A DNA stretch of 64,000 nt from Anderseniella sp. (GTDB lineage Bacteria; Pseudomonadota; Alphaproteobacteria; Rhizobiales; Aestuariivirgaceae): assembly GCA_028289645.1 (NCBI GenBank), contig JANQOK010000008.1, forward strand, positions 124,001 to 188,000. Direction: 5' to 3'. Below, in pieces: positions 50,652 through 60,429 of the stretch. The notes under the pieces are model-generated. The model was given only the letters and a program-made list of their open reading frames with translations. It was not told the DNA's origin and searched no databases. How positions within the stretch are numbered: position 1 is the stretch's first letter; every line of letters starts with the position of its first letter. Both the position numbers and the translations under genes were made by a program.

Positions 50652-51077
50652 ATGACTGAGGAACTGAAACTGGACGGAAAATGCATGTGCGGCGCGGTGC
50701 AGTTTTCCGCCACGGTCAGGAAGCCGAGCGTGGTTGCCTGCCATTGCGATATGTGCCGCCGCTGGTCAGCGGGGCCATTCATGGCGGTCAGTTGCCAAAA
50801 TGTGACCTTTGCAGAAGACAAGAACGTCAGCCGGATACGTTCGTCGGACTGGGCCGAACGGGGCTTTTGCGCCAAGTGCGGTTCTAACCTGTTCTATCAT
50901 ATTCGCGAGGCAAGCGACTACCAGATGGCCGTTGGCCTGTTCGACGATCAGTCGATGCTGCGCTTGTCGCTGCAGGTATTCACCGACTTCAAACCAGCGT
51001 TCTATGAGTTCGCGAACAAGACGAAAATGATGACCGGCGCTGAGGTCATTGCGCTGTTTTCGTCCCACTCTGACTGA
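50652..51077 (+). CDS. GFA family protein (second copy in window)
   Basis: The 141-residue protein has GKCMCGAVQFSATV, ACHCDMCRRWSAGPFMA and RGFCAKCGSNLFYHI, the full set of Cys ligands of the GFA/CENP-V fold. GGAGG lies before the ATG at 50652. It is not closely similar to the GFA protein at 3674. It is divergent from the PhyH operon and convergent with the glutamine-synthetase-like gene. Function unknown. Confidence 0.82.
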   Translation: MTEELKLDGKCMCGAVQFSATVRKPSVVACHCDMCRRWSAGPFMAVSCQNVTFAEDKNVSRIRSSDWAERGFCAKCGSNLFYHIREASDYQMAVGLFDDQSMLRLSLQVFTDFKPAFYEFANKTKMMTGAEVIALFSSHSD

Positions 51078-51093
51078 AGTTTGCCTACCCGGA

Positions 51094-52443
51094 TCAGACG
51101 TTGAGCAGCAGGAACTCCCGTTCCCAGGACGATATGACCTTGCGATATTGCACCTGCTCTTCTTCCTTTACGGCCATGAAGGCGTCCACGAACCGTTGGC
51201 CCAGCACCGTTTTCAGCGGTTTGGAGTAGTTCAGCTTGCTCATCGCATCATCGAGGTTGATCGGCAGCGAATGCGCATAGCGATAGGCGGACCCCTCGAT
51301 CGGCGCTGACGGTTCCAGTTTCTCCATCATGCCGAGATAGCCGCAGGCCAGTGACGCAGCGATACATAAATATGGATTGGCGTCTGCTCCCGGAACCCGG
51401 TTTTCGATGCGGGTGTTCTGGGCGTCGGAATTGGGCATGCGCAGCGGCGCAGTTCGATTGTCCATGCCCCAATGGGTGTTGGTTGGAGCGTCGGAGTTAG
51501 GCACCAGGCGGCGATAGGAATTGACATTGGGGGCGCAAAATCCCATCGCTGCCGGCATATAGCGCTGCAGCCCCGCCACATGGGCCATGAACAGCCGAGA
51601 CGGTTTCTTGCCCCGGCCCTTGAACAGATTCTGCCCGGTTTTCAGATCCATCAGGGACTGATGCAGGTGCATGGACGAACCCGGCTCATCCTGATGCGGC
51701 TTGGCCATGAAGGTGGCATAGACATTGTGCTTCAGCGCGGCCTGGCGAACCGTGCGCTTGAACAGGAACACCTGGTCCGCAAGCTCCAGCGGATCGCCAT
51801 GATTGAAATTGATTTCAAGCTGGGCCGGTCCGCTTTCATGGCTGATGGTGTCGATGTCAATTTCCTGCGCCTCGCAGAAATCATAGATATCCTCTACTAT
51901 GGGATCGAACTCGTTGGCAGCGTCTATTCCGTAGGCTTGGCCAACCTTTTCCGCCCGGCCGCTGGTGCCAACCGGCGCTTCGAGCGGATAATCGGCATCG
52001 ATGTTCTTCTCGACCAGATAGAACTCCAGTTCCGGCGCCACGACAGGTTTCCAGCCCTGCTCGGCATAAAGTTGCAGTACCCGGCGCAACACAAACCTGG
52101 GTGAGATGTCGACTGGATCACCGTTCAGGTAATGCGCGTCGCAGATGACCTGCGCAGTTGGATTTACATGCCAGGGCACCAGCTTCAGCGAGTTGATGTC
52201 CGGCACCAGATAGACATCTCCCGAGGCCTCCGAAACAGGGGAATCCTGCCACGAATATCTCCCTGTGACGGTCAGGATAAAGATATCTTCCGGCAGCCTC
52301 ATTGAGGTGTTGCCGATGCCTTTCAGAAACTTCTTGGCCGGCAGTATCTTGCCGCGCGGTGTGCCGGCGGGGTCTGGAACAAGGCACTCAATTTCATCAA
52401 TGTTGTGCTTTGCAAACCATTCTTCAAATTTTGCTATCGACAT
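51094..52443 (-). CDS. Glutamine synthetase-like protein, PuuA/GlnT type (copy 1)
   Basis: The 449-residue protein is of the glutamine synthetase fold: APELEFYLVEKN with a metal-binding Glu, SGPAQLEINFNHGDPLELAD, ATFMAKPHQDEPGSSMHLHQ and the NRVPGADANPYL motif near residue 345. It belongs to the group with gamma-glutamylputrescine and related gamma-glutamylamide synthetases rather than GlnA; the adenylylation-site Tyr context of GlnA is absent. It is divergent from a second copy at 52616, with 172 bp between. It probably glutamylates a polyamine or other amine. Confidence 0.82.
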   Translation of the reverse strand: MSIAKFEEWFAKHNIDEIECLVPDPAGTPRGKILPAKKFLKGIGNTSMRLPEDIFILTVTGRYSWQDSPVSEASGDVYLVPDINSLKLVPWHVNPTAQVICDAHYLNGDPVDISPRFVLRRVLQLYAEQGWKPVVAPELEFYLVEKNIDADYPLEAPVGTSGRAEKVGQAYGIDAANEFDPIVEDIYDFCEAQEIDIDTISHESGPAQLEINFNHGDPLELADQVFLFKRTVRQAALKHNVYATFMAKPHQDEPGSSMHLHQSLMDLKTGQNLFKGRGKKPSRLFMAHVAGLQRYMPAAMGFCAPNVNSYRRLVPNSDAPTNTHWGMDNRTAPLRMPNSDAQNTRIENRVPGADANPYLCIAASLACGYLGMMEKLEPSAPIEGSAYRYAHSLPINLDDAMSKLNYSKPLKTVLGQRFVDAFMAVKEEEQVQYRKVISSWEREFLLLNV

Positions 52444-52615
52444 GAACCACCACAGATAATGGCGGTCGCAGGTATGTCGCTGCCGAGCCGCCCAGAAGTG
52501 TCATCATACCCTGATCGCTTGACGAAAAAAATGCCTTCATTGACAATGGTGGATAAGGCATGAACAGGTTCACTGACCTGGTATCATCGCCACTCCTGTT
52601 TTCTGAAGGTATCTC

Positions 52616-54007
52616 ATGAACTCCCCAGCCAAGCCCGACAGTGAGGCCACTGCGTTCCTCACCGACAATCCAGACGTGGTGACGATTGACATGCTGATAC
52701 CCGACATGAACGGCATATTGCGGGGCAAGCAGTTGACCCGCGACTACCTGCCAAAGCTGTATTCCGAAGGCGCAAGGATGCCCGGCTCGAACTATCTGCT
52801 GGACTGGACAGGGCGCAACATTGAGACCTTTGAATATGGCAGCAGCGATGGCGATCCGGACTATCTGTGTTTTCCGGTTCCAGGCACACTGACCTACATT
52901 CCGTGGGCTAAACGACCGTCCGCCCAGGTGATAGCCTCCATGGTCGACGCAAATGGCGACCCGCACTTCGCCGATCCGCGCCATCTGCTGAAAACCGTTC
53001 TTGACCGTTTCGCGGAAATGCAACTAACGCCGGTGGTGGCCATTGAGTACGAGTTTTACCTGATTGACCAGGAAGCGGCCGCCCGCGGCGAGGTGGTGCC
53101 GGCACGATCCGGCGAAACCGGATGGCGTGCCAGCACAACCAACGTGTATTCAATGGACGACCTTTATGATTTCGAGTCCCTGCTCGACGAGATCCAGGAA
53201 GCCTGCAAAGACCAGGACATTCCGGCGGAAACGTTCGTGTCCGAATACGCGGCCGGGCAGTTCGAAATCAACCTGTACCACACGGACGATGCACTCAAGG
53301 CATGCGACCAGGCGATCATGCTGGAACGCTGCATCAAGGCGGTGGCTCGCAAGCACGGTACAATCGCCAGCTTCATGGCAAAACCGTTTGCCGAGCAGGC
53401 CGGGTGTGGACTGCATGTCCATTGCAGCCTGCTGGACAAGGACGGCAACAACATCTTCCTGGGGCCGAACGACCCGTCGGTGGACCGGCCGATCTCGGAC
53501 AAGCTGCGCAACGCCATCGGCGGCCTGCTGGCAACCATGCAGGAGGGAATGGCAATATTCGCTCCCAATGCCAACTCCTACCGGCGCTTGCGGCCGGGCA
53601 CCTACGCACCGGTGCGCGGGCTCTGGGGCGGCGACAACCGGACGGTTCCGTTGCGCATTCCGGGCGGCAGCGACAAGGCGGTCAGGGTTGAACATCGCGT
53701 GTCAGGCGCCGATGCCAACCCGTACCTGGTGATGGCCGCGGTGCTGGCAGGCATTCATCACGGCATTACCAACAACATAGTGCCGCAAAAGCCGATATCC
53801 GGTGACGGTTACGAAAGCGAGGAAGGCGTGGAGCTGCCGATCAGATGGCCGGTCGCGCTGAAGGCATTTGAGGACGGCGCCATCCTGAGAGAGTACCTGG
53901 GCGACAAGTGGTGTGACGCCTTCCACACCGCGCGGTCATACGAGGCCGACGCGCATCACTACACCATTCACCAGCTTGACTATGAATGGTATCTGCGCAC
54001 CTCATGA
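52616..54007 (+). CDS. puuA: Gamma-glutamylputrescine synthetase-like protein, PuuA type (copy 2)
   Basis: The 463-residue protein has VAIEYEFYLIDQEAA, YAAGQFEINLYHTDDALKA, ASFMAKPFAEQAGCGLHVHC and EHRVSGADANPYLVMAAVL, the standard active-site segments. It overlaps PuuB by 4 bp (ATGA), the classic puuA-puuB pair that adds glutamate to putrescine and then oxidises the product. It is a distant paralogue of the 51094 gene. A 16-bp inverted repeat (CAGGT-N6-ACCTG at 52565-52580) precedes it. Confidence 0.83.
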   Translation: MNSPAKPDSEATAFLTDNPDVVTIDMLIPDMNGILRGKQLTRDYLPKLYSEGARMPGSNYLLDWTGRNIETFEYGSSDGDPDYLCFPVPGTLTYIPWAKRPSAQVIASMVDANGDPHFADPRHLLKTVLDRFAEMQLTPVVAIEYEFYLIDQEAAARGEVVPARSGETGWRASTTNVYSMDDLYDFESLLDEIQEACKDQDIPAETFVSEYAAGQFEINLYHTDDALKACDQAIMLERCIKAVARKHGTIASFMAKPFAEQAGCGLHVHCSLLDKDGNNIFLGPNDPSVDRPISDKLRNAIGGLLATMQEGMAIFAPNANSYRRLRPGTYAPVRGLWGGDNRTVPLRIPGGSDKAVRVEHRVSGADANPYLVMAAVLAGIHHGITNNIVPQKPISGDGYESEEGVELPIRWPVALKAFEDGAILREYLGDKWCDAFHTARSYEADAHHYTIHQLDYEWYLRTS

Positions 54008-55290
54008 CCGACCGCTCTCTGGACCAGCCAACCTACTACGCGGCAACGGCCAATCGGCAGGTTGCGACATCTGACGTCTCGACGGTGCCAGACAAGGTGG
54101 ATGTGTGCGTGATCGGCGCCGGGTTCACCGGCCTGTCTGCGGCCCTGGAACTCACGCTCAAGGGGCGCACGGTGGCCGTGTTTGACTCAGGTCCGATCGG
54201 ATGGGGCGCGACCGGGCGCAATGGCGGTCAGATCTGCACCGGCTACTCGCCAGGCATGGAGGGGTTCGAAAAACAACTGGGCTTCGACGATGCGCGCATC
54301 TGCTTCGATGTAGCAGAACAAGGCAAACGGCTGATCGAAGCACGCATCGAGGCACACGGGATCGACTGCGACCTGGTGTGGGGCTTTCTGCATGCCGCAG
54401 CACGGCCAAGCCATATGACCGGGCTGGCCGAGCACATGAAAGAACTCGAAAAATTCGGCGTGGACAGCTGTTCATTGCTCAGCAGCGAGGAACTGGCGCA
54501 GAAACTGGGCAGTAAAGCCTATCATGGTGCCCTGCTGGAGCGGGACGCAGGTCATTTTCACTCATTGAATTACGCACTTGGCCTCGCCGATGCCGTCATT
54601 GCCAATGGCGGCCGGATCTTTGAGAACACGACCGTTGCCAGCGTGGAAGGCGGCAGCTCCCCTTCCCTTAAACTTCAGTCCGGCAAATCGGTTGCCTGCG
54701 ACCAGCTTGTTGTTGCCTGCAACGCCTATCTCGGCGAGTTGGTGCCCGGCCTCAACCATCGCGTCATGCCGGTGGCCAGTTATGTCGTGGCGACCGAACC
54801 GCTCGGCGCCGAACGGGCCGGCAACCTGATCCGCGACAATGAGGCGGTGTGCGACAGCAATTACGTGGTCGACTATTTCAGACTTACAGGAGACGACAGG
54901 CTGCTGTTTGGCGGCAGGTGCAGCTATTCCGGCATTCATCCGCGGGATCTGGGCGCCAGCATGCGCCCCAGGGTCCTGCGCATTTTTCCGCAGCTGGTGG
55001 ATGTCAAAATGCAATATGCCTGGGGCGGCCACATCGGCATTACCCACAACCGGCTGCCCAATATGGGTCGAAGCGACGGTTCAATCTACTATGCGCACGG
55101 GTTCTCCGGCCAGGGTGTCGTTCTGGCCGGAATGCTGGGAAAAATATTGGCAGACGCCATTTGCGGCGACACCGACCAATTTGACGTTTTCGCCCGCATT
55201 CGCCATCTGCCGTTCCCCGGCGGCGTGCTGCGCAGGCCCGCCCTTACGCTTGGAATGTTGTATTATCGCATCAAGGATTTGCTGTCTTGA
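54004..55290 (+). CDS. puuB: Gamma-glutamylputrescine oxidase-like FAD oxidoreductase
   Basis: The 428-residue DAO-type flavoprotein has an N-terminal FAD motif, VCVIGAGFTGLSAALEL (residues about 37-53), then GWGATGRNGGQICTGYSPG, and a late HGFSGQGVVLAGMLGKILA. It would oxidise gamma-glutamylputrescine to the aldehyde with release of ammonia and peroxide. The ATG at 54004 overlaps the puuA stop. PuuC and PuuD, which complete the route to GABA, are not in the window. Confidence 0.85.
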   Translation: MTDRSLDQPTYYAATANRQVATSDVSTVPDKVDVCVIGAGFTGLSAALELTLKGRTVAVFDSGPIGWGATGRNGGQICTGYSPGMEGFEKQLGFDDARICFDVAEQGKRLIEARIEAHGIDCDLVWGFLHAAARPSHMTGLAEHMKELEKFGVDSCSLLSSEELAQKLGSKAYHGALLERDAGHFHSLNYALGLADAVIANGGRIFENTTVASVEGGSSPSLKLQSGKSVACDQLVVACNAYLGELVPGLNHRVMPVASYVVATEPLGAERAGNLIRDNEAVCDSNYVVDYFRLTGDDRLLFGGRCSYSGIHPRDLGASMRPRVLRIFPQLVDVKMQYAWGGHIGITHNRLPNMGRSDGSIYYAHGFSGQGVVLAGMLGKILADAICGDTDQFDVFARIRHLPFPGGVLRRPALTLGMLYYRIKDLLS

Positions 55291-55502
55291 GGCGTATTTC
55301 GGCCAAATATCTGCAAACTGGCTAAAATTTTATCAAATTTCGAAACATCTTCATAAATACAAGTGACGCAAAGTCCACTTGTTCAGTAATCGTTTAGATA
55401 TGCGGCGGATTATGGCTTCGCTGAACAAACGAGGAAGCAGACCGGGGTTCTGGGGTCATGTGATTATCAGGCTCAAGTGAATTGGGCATACGGAGACGCA
55501 AA

Positions 55503-55664
55503 ATGTATAAGTCAATTGTCCACTTCATGAACAATGAAGACGGAGCCACAGCTATCGAATATGCTCTGATCGCGGGCGCGACCGGTCTGGCGCTTATTGC
55601 TGTCATGCCGGCAATTGGCACCGGCGTGGAGAACAGCCTGAGCCCGCTTGAAGCAGAGTTGTAA
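55503..55664 (+). CDS. Flp/Fap family type IVb pilin
   Basis: The 53-residue protein has the Flp prepilin pattern: a short charged start with Phe-Met (MYKSIVHFMNNEDGATAIEY), then ALIAGATGLALIAV as the hydrophobic helix, and an acidic end. The processing site is expected between Gly and Ala in EDGATAIEYAL. No tad/cpa secretion genes are nearby. An isolated pilin gene like this is common in alphaproteobacteria. It is preceded by a non-coding 210-bp AT-rich stretch. Confidence 0.85.
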   Translation: MYKSIVHFMNNEDGATAIEYALIAGATGLALIAVMPAIGTGVENSLSPLEAEL

Positions 55665-55741
55665 CACTGCTTGCTGGTGCAGCTGATGGCAGATAACTGA
55701 ATTCACCTGACGGTCTGTGCCTGAGTGCCGGACACTGAGAG

Positions 55742-56473
55742 TTATCCGAAGAACCCTTTGCGCAGCAGATTAAGTGCCATGATGAACAGGCCGGCCATGA
55801 GAACCTTTCGAAAGGTCTCGGGAGCCATTGCATCCTGAAGTTTGAAGCCGAGCCACATGCCGACAAAAGCCGGCAGGCAGGCAATGGTCGAGACCGCGGC
55901 CACGGCTGGCGTTATGGTGCCGTTCAGAACATATCCGGCCAGAAGCGGCATGCTGCCAATGGTGAAAGTTACCCCCACCGATGCTGACCATTTGCTCTTT
56001 GGCACGCCTGACGCCAGCAGAAACATGGTGATCGGCGGGCCGTAGACCGACGTGGCACCGCCAAGAGCGCCCGACACAACACCGACAAGTGCGCCCACCG
56101 GTTTTTCCACCTTGGCCGGGACCGTAGGTTTCCAGGGCGAAACGTTGGCCAGCACGAAAACCAGCAGGGCCAGCCCCAGACCGATCACGATAACCGACGA
56201 CGACAGTTTTGTGGCAAACAGCGCGACGGTGAACAATGTCGTGAAACAGGTGACAATGAGCGGCCAGAACCGCACCAGCGCTTCCAGAAGCTCGTCAAAG
56301 CCTGAACGCGTTGCCATCTGCAAATTGGTCAGGAAAATCGGAATGACGATCATCGCCACGGCCAGCTTCGGGTCGAGCAGCATGACCATGATCGAGATGC
56401 CGACCAGCGGCAACGCAACACCAATGATACCCTTGCATAGGCCGCCGACGAACATGGCCAGCATAACCAGCAC
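55742..56473 (-). CDS. TSUP-family permease (TauE/SafE), second copy in window
   Basis: The 243-residue membrane protein has about eight hydrophobic segments. MLAMFVGGLCKGIIGVALPL opens the first TSUP repeat and VGALVGVVSGALGGATSVYG the second. The GTG at 56473 is the first usual start, but the in-frame sequence before it (EFFTQGFTPVQIV) fits a TSUP N-terminus, so the real start may be further upstream. It is directly downstream of agmatinase on the same strand and could be part of the polyamine operon. The substrate is unknown; it is distinct from the TauE-like gene at 37474. Confidence 0.78.
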   Translation of the reverse strand: MLVMLAMFVGGLCKGIIGVALPLVGISIMVMLLDPKLAVAMIVIPIFLTNLQMATRSGFDELLEALVRFWPLIVTCFTTLFTVALFATKLSSSVIVIGLGLALLVFVLANVSPWKPTVPAKVEKPVGALVGVVSGALGGATSVYGPPITMFLLASGVPKSKWSASVGVTFTIGSMPLLAGYVLNGTITPAVAAVSTIACLPAFVGMWLGFKLQDAMAPETFRKVLMAGLFIMALNLLRKGFFG

Positions 56474-56511
56474 GATCTGAACGGGCGTAAACCCTTGAGT
56501 GAAGAACTCTA

Positions 56512-57495
56512 TCAGCTGGTCATCTCCTCAGGCCGGGCACCAGCCGCATAGGCCTTGAGGCACAGGAGTTCCGTGGCAATGATCGCTGCCGCATTCGACG
56601 TCATCTCGGCATGATCGTAAGGCGGCGACACCTCGACAACGTCCATGCCAACGAAATCCAGTCCCCGCATGGCACGTATGATTGCCAGAGCCTGGTGGCT
56701 GGTGAAACCGCCGGGTACCGGCGTGCCTGTTCCAGGCGCGGTGGCAGGATCCAGAAAGTCAATATCGAAGGTGAGATAGGAAGGTCCTGAACCCAACCGT
56801 TCGCGGATTTCGTCCGCAACCTGCCGGGCGCTCATGTCATGGACCTGATCCGCGAACAGCACCTTCATGCCCATGGCGTCTTCGCCCTTGAAACAGGTGC
56901 GGATGCCGACCTGGATGGAGCGGGCCGGATCGACTATGCCGTCCTGCAATGCCAGTGAAAACATGGTGCCGTGGTCTATGCGATTGCCGGTCTCAGGCTC
57001 CACGTCACGATGCGCGTCGAACTGCACCAGGCCCAACGGCCCATGCTGCTTCGCAATGGCCTTCAGCACAGGATAGGTGATGAAGTGATCCCCGCCAAAA
57101 GTCAGCGGACAGACCCCTTTGGAAACGATTGTGCCGATATGCTTTTCGATGACGCGCGGCACATCCTGCTTTCGTCCCCAGTCAAAAAAGCAGTCGCCAT
57201 AGTCAACCACGGCCAGGGTCTCAAACGGATCGAACCGCCATGGCCACACCGGACCCCAGGAGTGCTGGGCCGATGCTTGGCGTATGCCTTGCGGACCGAA
57301 CCGCGTTCCGGGCCGGTTGGTGACGGCTTGGTCAAACGGAATACCGGACACGGCGACATCAACACCTTTCAGGTTGCGGGTGTACTTGCGGCGCAAAAAA
57401 GACAGCGCGCCGGCGTAACTGGCCTCGATCGAAGACCCCATGAGGTCCTTGCGGCGGAAGGCGGCATCGCCCAGCGATGACTTGGGTGTGGACAC
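56512..57495 (-). CDS. speB: Agmatinase / ureohydrolase
   Basis: The 327-residue protein is a Mn-dependent ureohydrolase with all the metal motifs: FGGDHFITYP, QFDAHRDVEPETGNRIDHGT and FDIDFLDPATAPGTGTP. It would hydrolyse agmatine, or a related guanidino compound such as guanidinobutyrate, to an amine plus urea. It lies next to the potABCD-like transporter and the putrescine aminotransferase on the same strand. Agmatinase is the best guess from context; substrate specificity is not readable from sequence. Confidence 0.82.
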   Translation of the reverse strand: MSTPKSSLGDAAFRRKDLMGSSIEASYAGALSFLRRKYTRNLKGVDVAVSGIPFDQAVTNRPGTRFGPQGIRQASAQHSWGPVWPWRFDPFETLAVVDYGDCFFDWGRKQDVPRVIEKHIGTIVSKGVCPLTFGGDHFITYPVLKAIAKQHGPLGLVQFDAHRDVEPETGNRIDHGTMFSLALQDGIVDPARSIQVGIRTCFKGEDAMGMKVLFADQVHDMSARQVADEIRERLGSGPSYLTFDIDFLDPATAPGTGTPVPGGFTSHQALAIIRAMRGLDFVGMDVVEVSPPYDHAEMTSNAAAIIATELLCLKAYAAGARPEEMTS

Positions 57496-57500
57496 GAGTT

Positions 57501-58583
57501 TTACTCCTGCAGGATTAGCGTATCGGATGGATGCCAGCTTACATGAACTTCACGGCCGTTCTCCAGCAATCCGGCGGCCGCTCGATCGTTTTGCACGTTC
57601 ACAGCAAGTTCCAGCCCGTCCGCACAAGTGACGAACACGTTGCTGACGTCTCCATAGTAGGCAACATCACGAATGACACCCCTGGTTGCAATGTCAGAAC
57701 CGGAAGCCGGTTTTGTGTCCGACAAGACGAGTTTCTCGGGCCGAACGGCTAGTGACACGTTGCCCGAAGCACTGCCTCCGTGCGGCACAATCACCTTGCC
57801 CAGGCCCTTTGCCAGGCAGGTCACTCCGGCCTTTGAGGCACCGGAGACAGTTGCCTCGATCAGATTGATCTTGCCGATGAAATCAGCGACGAAACGGGAA
57901 TGCGGTCTTTCATAAAGTTCTTCGGGTCCGGCGATCTGGCGTACGCCGCCTTTCTCCATGACCGCTATCCGGTCGGCCATCGACAGGGCTTCATCCTGAT
58001 CATGGGTGACAATGATGAAGGTGATGCCAATGACCTGCTGCAGGCGCGCCAGCTCGAGCTGCATGTGCTCGCGCAACTTGGCATCGAGAGCCGACAGGGG
58101 CTCATCGAGCAGCAGGACCTTCGGCCGCTTGACCAGAGCACGGGCCAGCGCAACGCGCTGGCGCTGGCCGCCGGAAAGCTGGTCGGGCTTGCGGTCGGCC
58201 ATCGCGCCCATCTGAACCATCTCCAGCGCTTCTTCTACCCGAGGCGCTATCTCGGCCGCCGCGACACCGGTCACCTTCAGACCATAGGCAACATTGTTGC
58301 GCACTGTCATGTGCGGGAACACGGCGTAGGACTGGAACACCATGTTTACAGGACGCTTGTTTGCCGGCACGCCTTCCATGTTCTGGCCATCGACAATGAT
58401 GTCGCCGGTACCGGATGTTTCAAGCCCGGCAATCATGCGCAGCAGGGTTGTCTTGCCGCAGCCTGACGGTCCAAGCAGGGCGAAAAACTCGTTGGGCATG
58501 ATGTCGAAAGAGACATCATCCACGGCAACAACACCCGGATAGCGCTTGGTGACGTTCTTGATGGAAACAATGGGCCTGGTCAT
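57501..58583 (-). CDS. potA: Polyamine ABC transporter ATP-binding protein (PotA/PotG-like)
   Basis: The 360-residue ATPase has Walker A LLGPSGCGKTTLLRMI, signature LSGGQRQRVALARAL, Walker B VLLLDEPLSALDAKLRE and a switch His in IIVTHDQDEAL. A C-terminal TOBE-like domain (residues about 280-355) is typical of sugar and polyamine ATPases. It starts 8 bp after the permease gene and ends 5 bp before speB, so the cluster is compact. Confidence 0.9.
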   Translation of the reverse strand: MTRPIVSIKNVTKRYPGVVAVDDVSFDIMPNEFFALLGPSGCGKTTLLRMIAGLETSGTGDIIVDGQNMEGVPANKRPVNMVFQSYAVFPHMTVRNNVAYGLKVTGVAAAEIAPRVEEALEMVQMGAMADRKPDQLSGGQRQRVALARALVKRPKVLLLDEPLSALDAKLREHMQLELARLQQVIGITFIIVTHDQDEALSMADRIAVMEKGGVRQIAGPEELYERPHSRFVADFIGKINLIEATVSGASKAGVTCLAKGLGKVIVPHGGSASGNVSLAVRPEKLVLSDTKPASGSDIATRGVIRDVAYYGDVSNVFVTCADGLELAVNVQNDRAAAGLLENGREVHVSWHPSDTLILQE

Positions 58584-58591
58584 GAGGTCCC

Positions 58592-59467
58592 CTACCCTTC
58601 GGTTTTCGATGGCGCCTGCATGCGCATGGCGATGATGGTGGCGACCAGGGTGATGATAATGAGCACGGTCGAGGCGGCATTGATGTCGGGCGACACGCCG
58701 CGACGAACCAGCGAATACACCTTGACAGGGAAGGTGTTGGTTTCAGGTCCTGCGGTAAAGAAGGTGATGACAAAATCGTCCAGCGACAAAGTGAACGACA
58801 ACAGGGCTCCGGCAATGACGCCGGGCATCATGTACGGCAGGACCACGTTCCAGAAGGTCTGCCATTCGCTGGCCCCAAGGTCTTTCGACGCCTCTTCAAA
58901 CTCGCGGTTGAACCCGGCCAGGCGGGCGCGCACCACAACCGCCACGAACGGGAAACTGAAGGCTATGTGGGCCGCGGTTATGGCCCCGAGATTCAGCGGC
59001 CAGACCGAGAACAGTTCGTTCCACCAGTGGATGGGGCCGGACTCAAACCCGCGCATCCAGTTTCCGACGCGGGAATACATCACCAGAACGGCGACCCCCA
59101 TGCAGATTTCCGGGATGACAATGGGCAGCGCCATGACCCCTTCTGCGGCGGACTTGGCCGGAAACCGGAACCGCCACAGCCACAGGGCTGTCGCGGTGCC
59201 GATGATCGTGGCCACCAGGGTGCACATGACCGCGATGGTGATCGAGTTGACAAAGGCTTCTACCAGCGAAGCGTCATTCCATGCCTTGGCATAGTACTTG
59301 GTCGTGAAGCCGCGCCACACGATGTTGCGCTTTGAGTCGTTGAAACTGAACGCGATCAACTGCGCAATGGGTGCATAGAGCAAAATGAAGGTGATGAGAC
59401 CGAAGCCGATCAGCCAGGGCGACTTTCCGTAATCCAACGGTCCGCGTGTCAACTTGCGCCGCGCCAT
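58592..59467 (-). CDS. potC: Polyamine ABC transporter permease (PotC/PotI-like)
   Basis: The 291-residue permease has six membrane segments. The cytoplasmic EAA-type loop reads EEASKDLGASEWQTFWNVVL near residues 193-212. The N-terminus is basic (MARRKLTRGPLDYGKSPW). It is of the PotC/PotI type, the second permease of the importer. It is 1 bp from the other permease gene. Confidence 0.9.
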   Translation of the reverse strand: MARRKLTRGPLDYGKSPWLIGFGLITFILLYAPIAQLIAFSFNDSKRNIVWRGFTTKYYAKAWNDASLVEAFVNSITIAVMCTLVATIIGTATALWLWRFRFPAKSAAEGVMALPIVIPEICMGVAVLVMYSRVGNWMRGFESGPIHWWNELFSVWPLNLGAITAAHIAFSFPFVAVVVRARLAGFNREFEEASKDLGASEWQTFWNVVLPYMMPGVIAGALLSFTLSLDDFVITFFTAGPETNTFPVKVYSLVRRGVSPDINAASTVLIIITLVATIIAMRMQAPSKTEG

Positions 59468-59468
59468 C

Positions 59469-60359
59469 TCAGATCCCCACCCCGCCCTTCATGCGCGCGC
59501 CTATGAAGGCGCGCAGCGCCAGGGCTGCAAAGGTCACGTACATCAACAGGAACGAAAGCGCGGCGCCAAACGGCCAGTCATTGGCGGCCTTGAACTGGTC
59601 GGTGATCACGTTGCCGATCATGATGGCATTGGTGCCGCCGAGCAGATCTGGCACCAGGAACATGCCCAGCATCGGGATGAACACCAGGATAATGCCCGAG
59701 ATGATGCCTGGCATGGTCAACGGCACGGTCACGGAAAAGAAGGTCCGCCACTGGCCGGCGCCGAGGTCAAGGCTGGCTTCAAGATAAGACCGGTCGAGGC
59801 GTTCTATGGTGGCGTAAAGCGGCAACACCATGAACGGCATGAACACATAGACCATGCCGACAATCACTGCGCCGTTGTTGTAGAGCAGTTCCAGCGGCTG
59901 AAACGGTCCGATCAGCTTGTCCAGGAAGGCCAGGTTCCAGAACCACTCCAGGGTGAAGTTGAGCGTACCCCGGGTCCGGAACACCGCAATCAATGCATAG
60001 GTGCGGATCAGCAGGTTGATCCAGAACGGCAGGATGACCAGCAGCAGCAACAATGGCCGCCACCGGGCCGGCGAAAAACAGATTCCGAACGCCACCGGAT
60101 AGGCGATTGCCAGACAGACCGCAGTCGAGATCACGCTGATCCAGATGGATTTCCAGATGATCTTCAGATACACGGCTTCGAACGACCGGACATAGTTGGC
60201 CAGCGTGCCGGTAATCTCTATATCGATGATCGAGGTCTTTTCGCCGAACGACATCCCCCAGATCAGGGCCAGGGGGATCAGGAAAAACACCAGCAGCCAC
60301 ATCACACCGGGCAACGCCGTCACCCAGAATACCGCCTTGTTCTGTCTCCAGTTTTCCAC
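59469..60359 (-). CDS. potB: Polyamine ABC transporter permease (PotB/PotH-like)
   Basis: The 296-residue permease has six membrane segments and an EAA loop, LEASLDLGAGQWRTFFSVTV, near residues 198-217. It belongs to the PotB/PotH type. Its start, MENWRQNKAVFWVTALPG, gives a short cytoplasmic lead before the first span. It is the first permease after the binding protein in transcription order. Confidence 0.9.
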   Translation of the reverse strand: MENWRQNKAVFWVTALPGVMWLLVFFLIPLALIWGMSFGEKTSIIDIEITGTLANYVRSFEAVYLKIIWKSIWISVISTAVCLAIAYPVAFGICFSPARWRPLLLLLVILPFWINLLIRTYALIAVFRTRGTLNFTLEWFWNLAFLDKLIGPFQPLELLYNNGAVIVGMVYVFMPFMVLPLYATIERLDRSYLEASLDLGAGQWRTFFSVTVPLTMPGIISGIILVFIPMLGMFLVPDLLGGTNAIMIGNVITDQFKAANDWPFGAALSFLLMYVTFAALALRAFIGARMKGGVGI

Positions 60360-60429
60360 CCGCCCAGCACCTTGAGACGGGAGGGTCAGCGACCATTCAT
60401 CTGACCTTCCCGATGATTGTCAGACCAGA

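Noticed and set aside
59454..60404. A 316-residue plus-strand frame over potB
   Set aside because: Antisense of a permease; the His/Gln/Asp-rich translation is what the complement of a hydrophobic gene gives.
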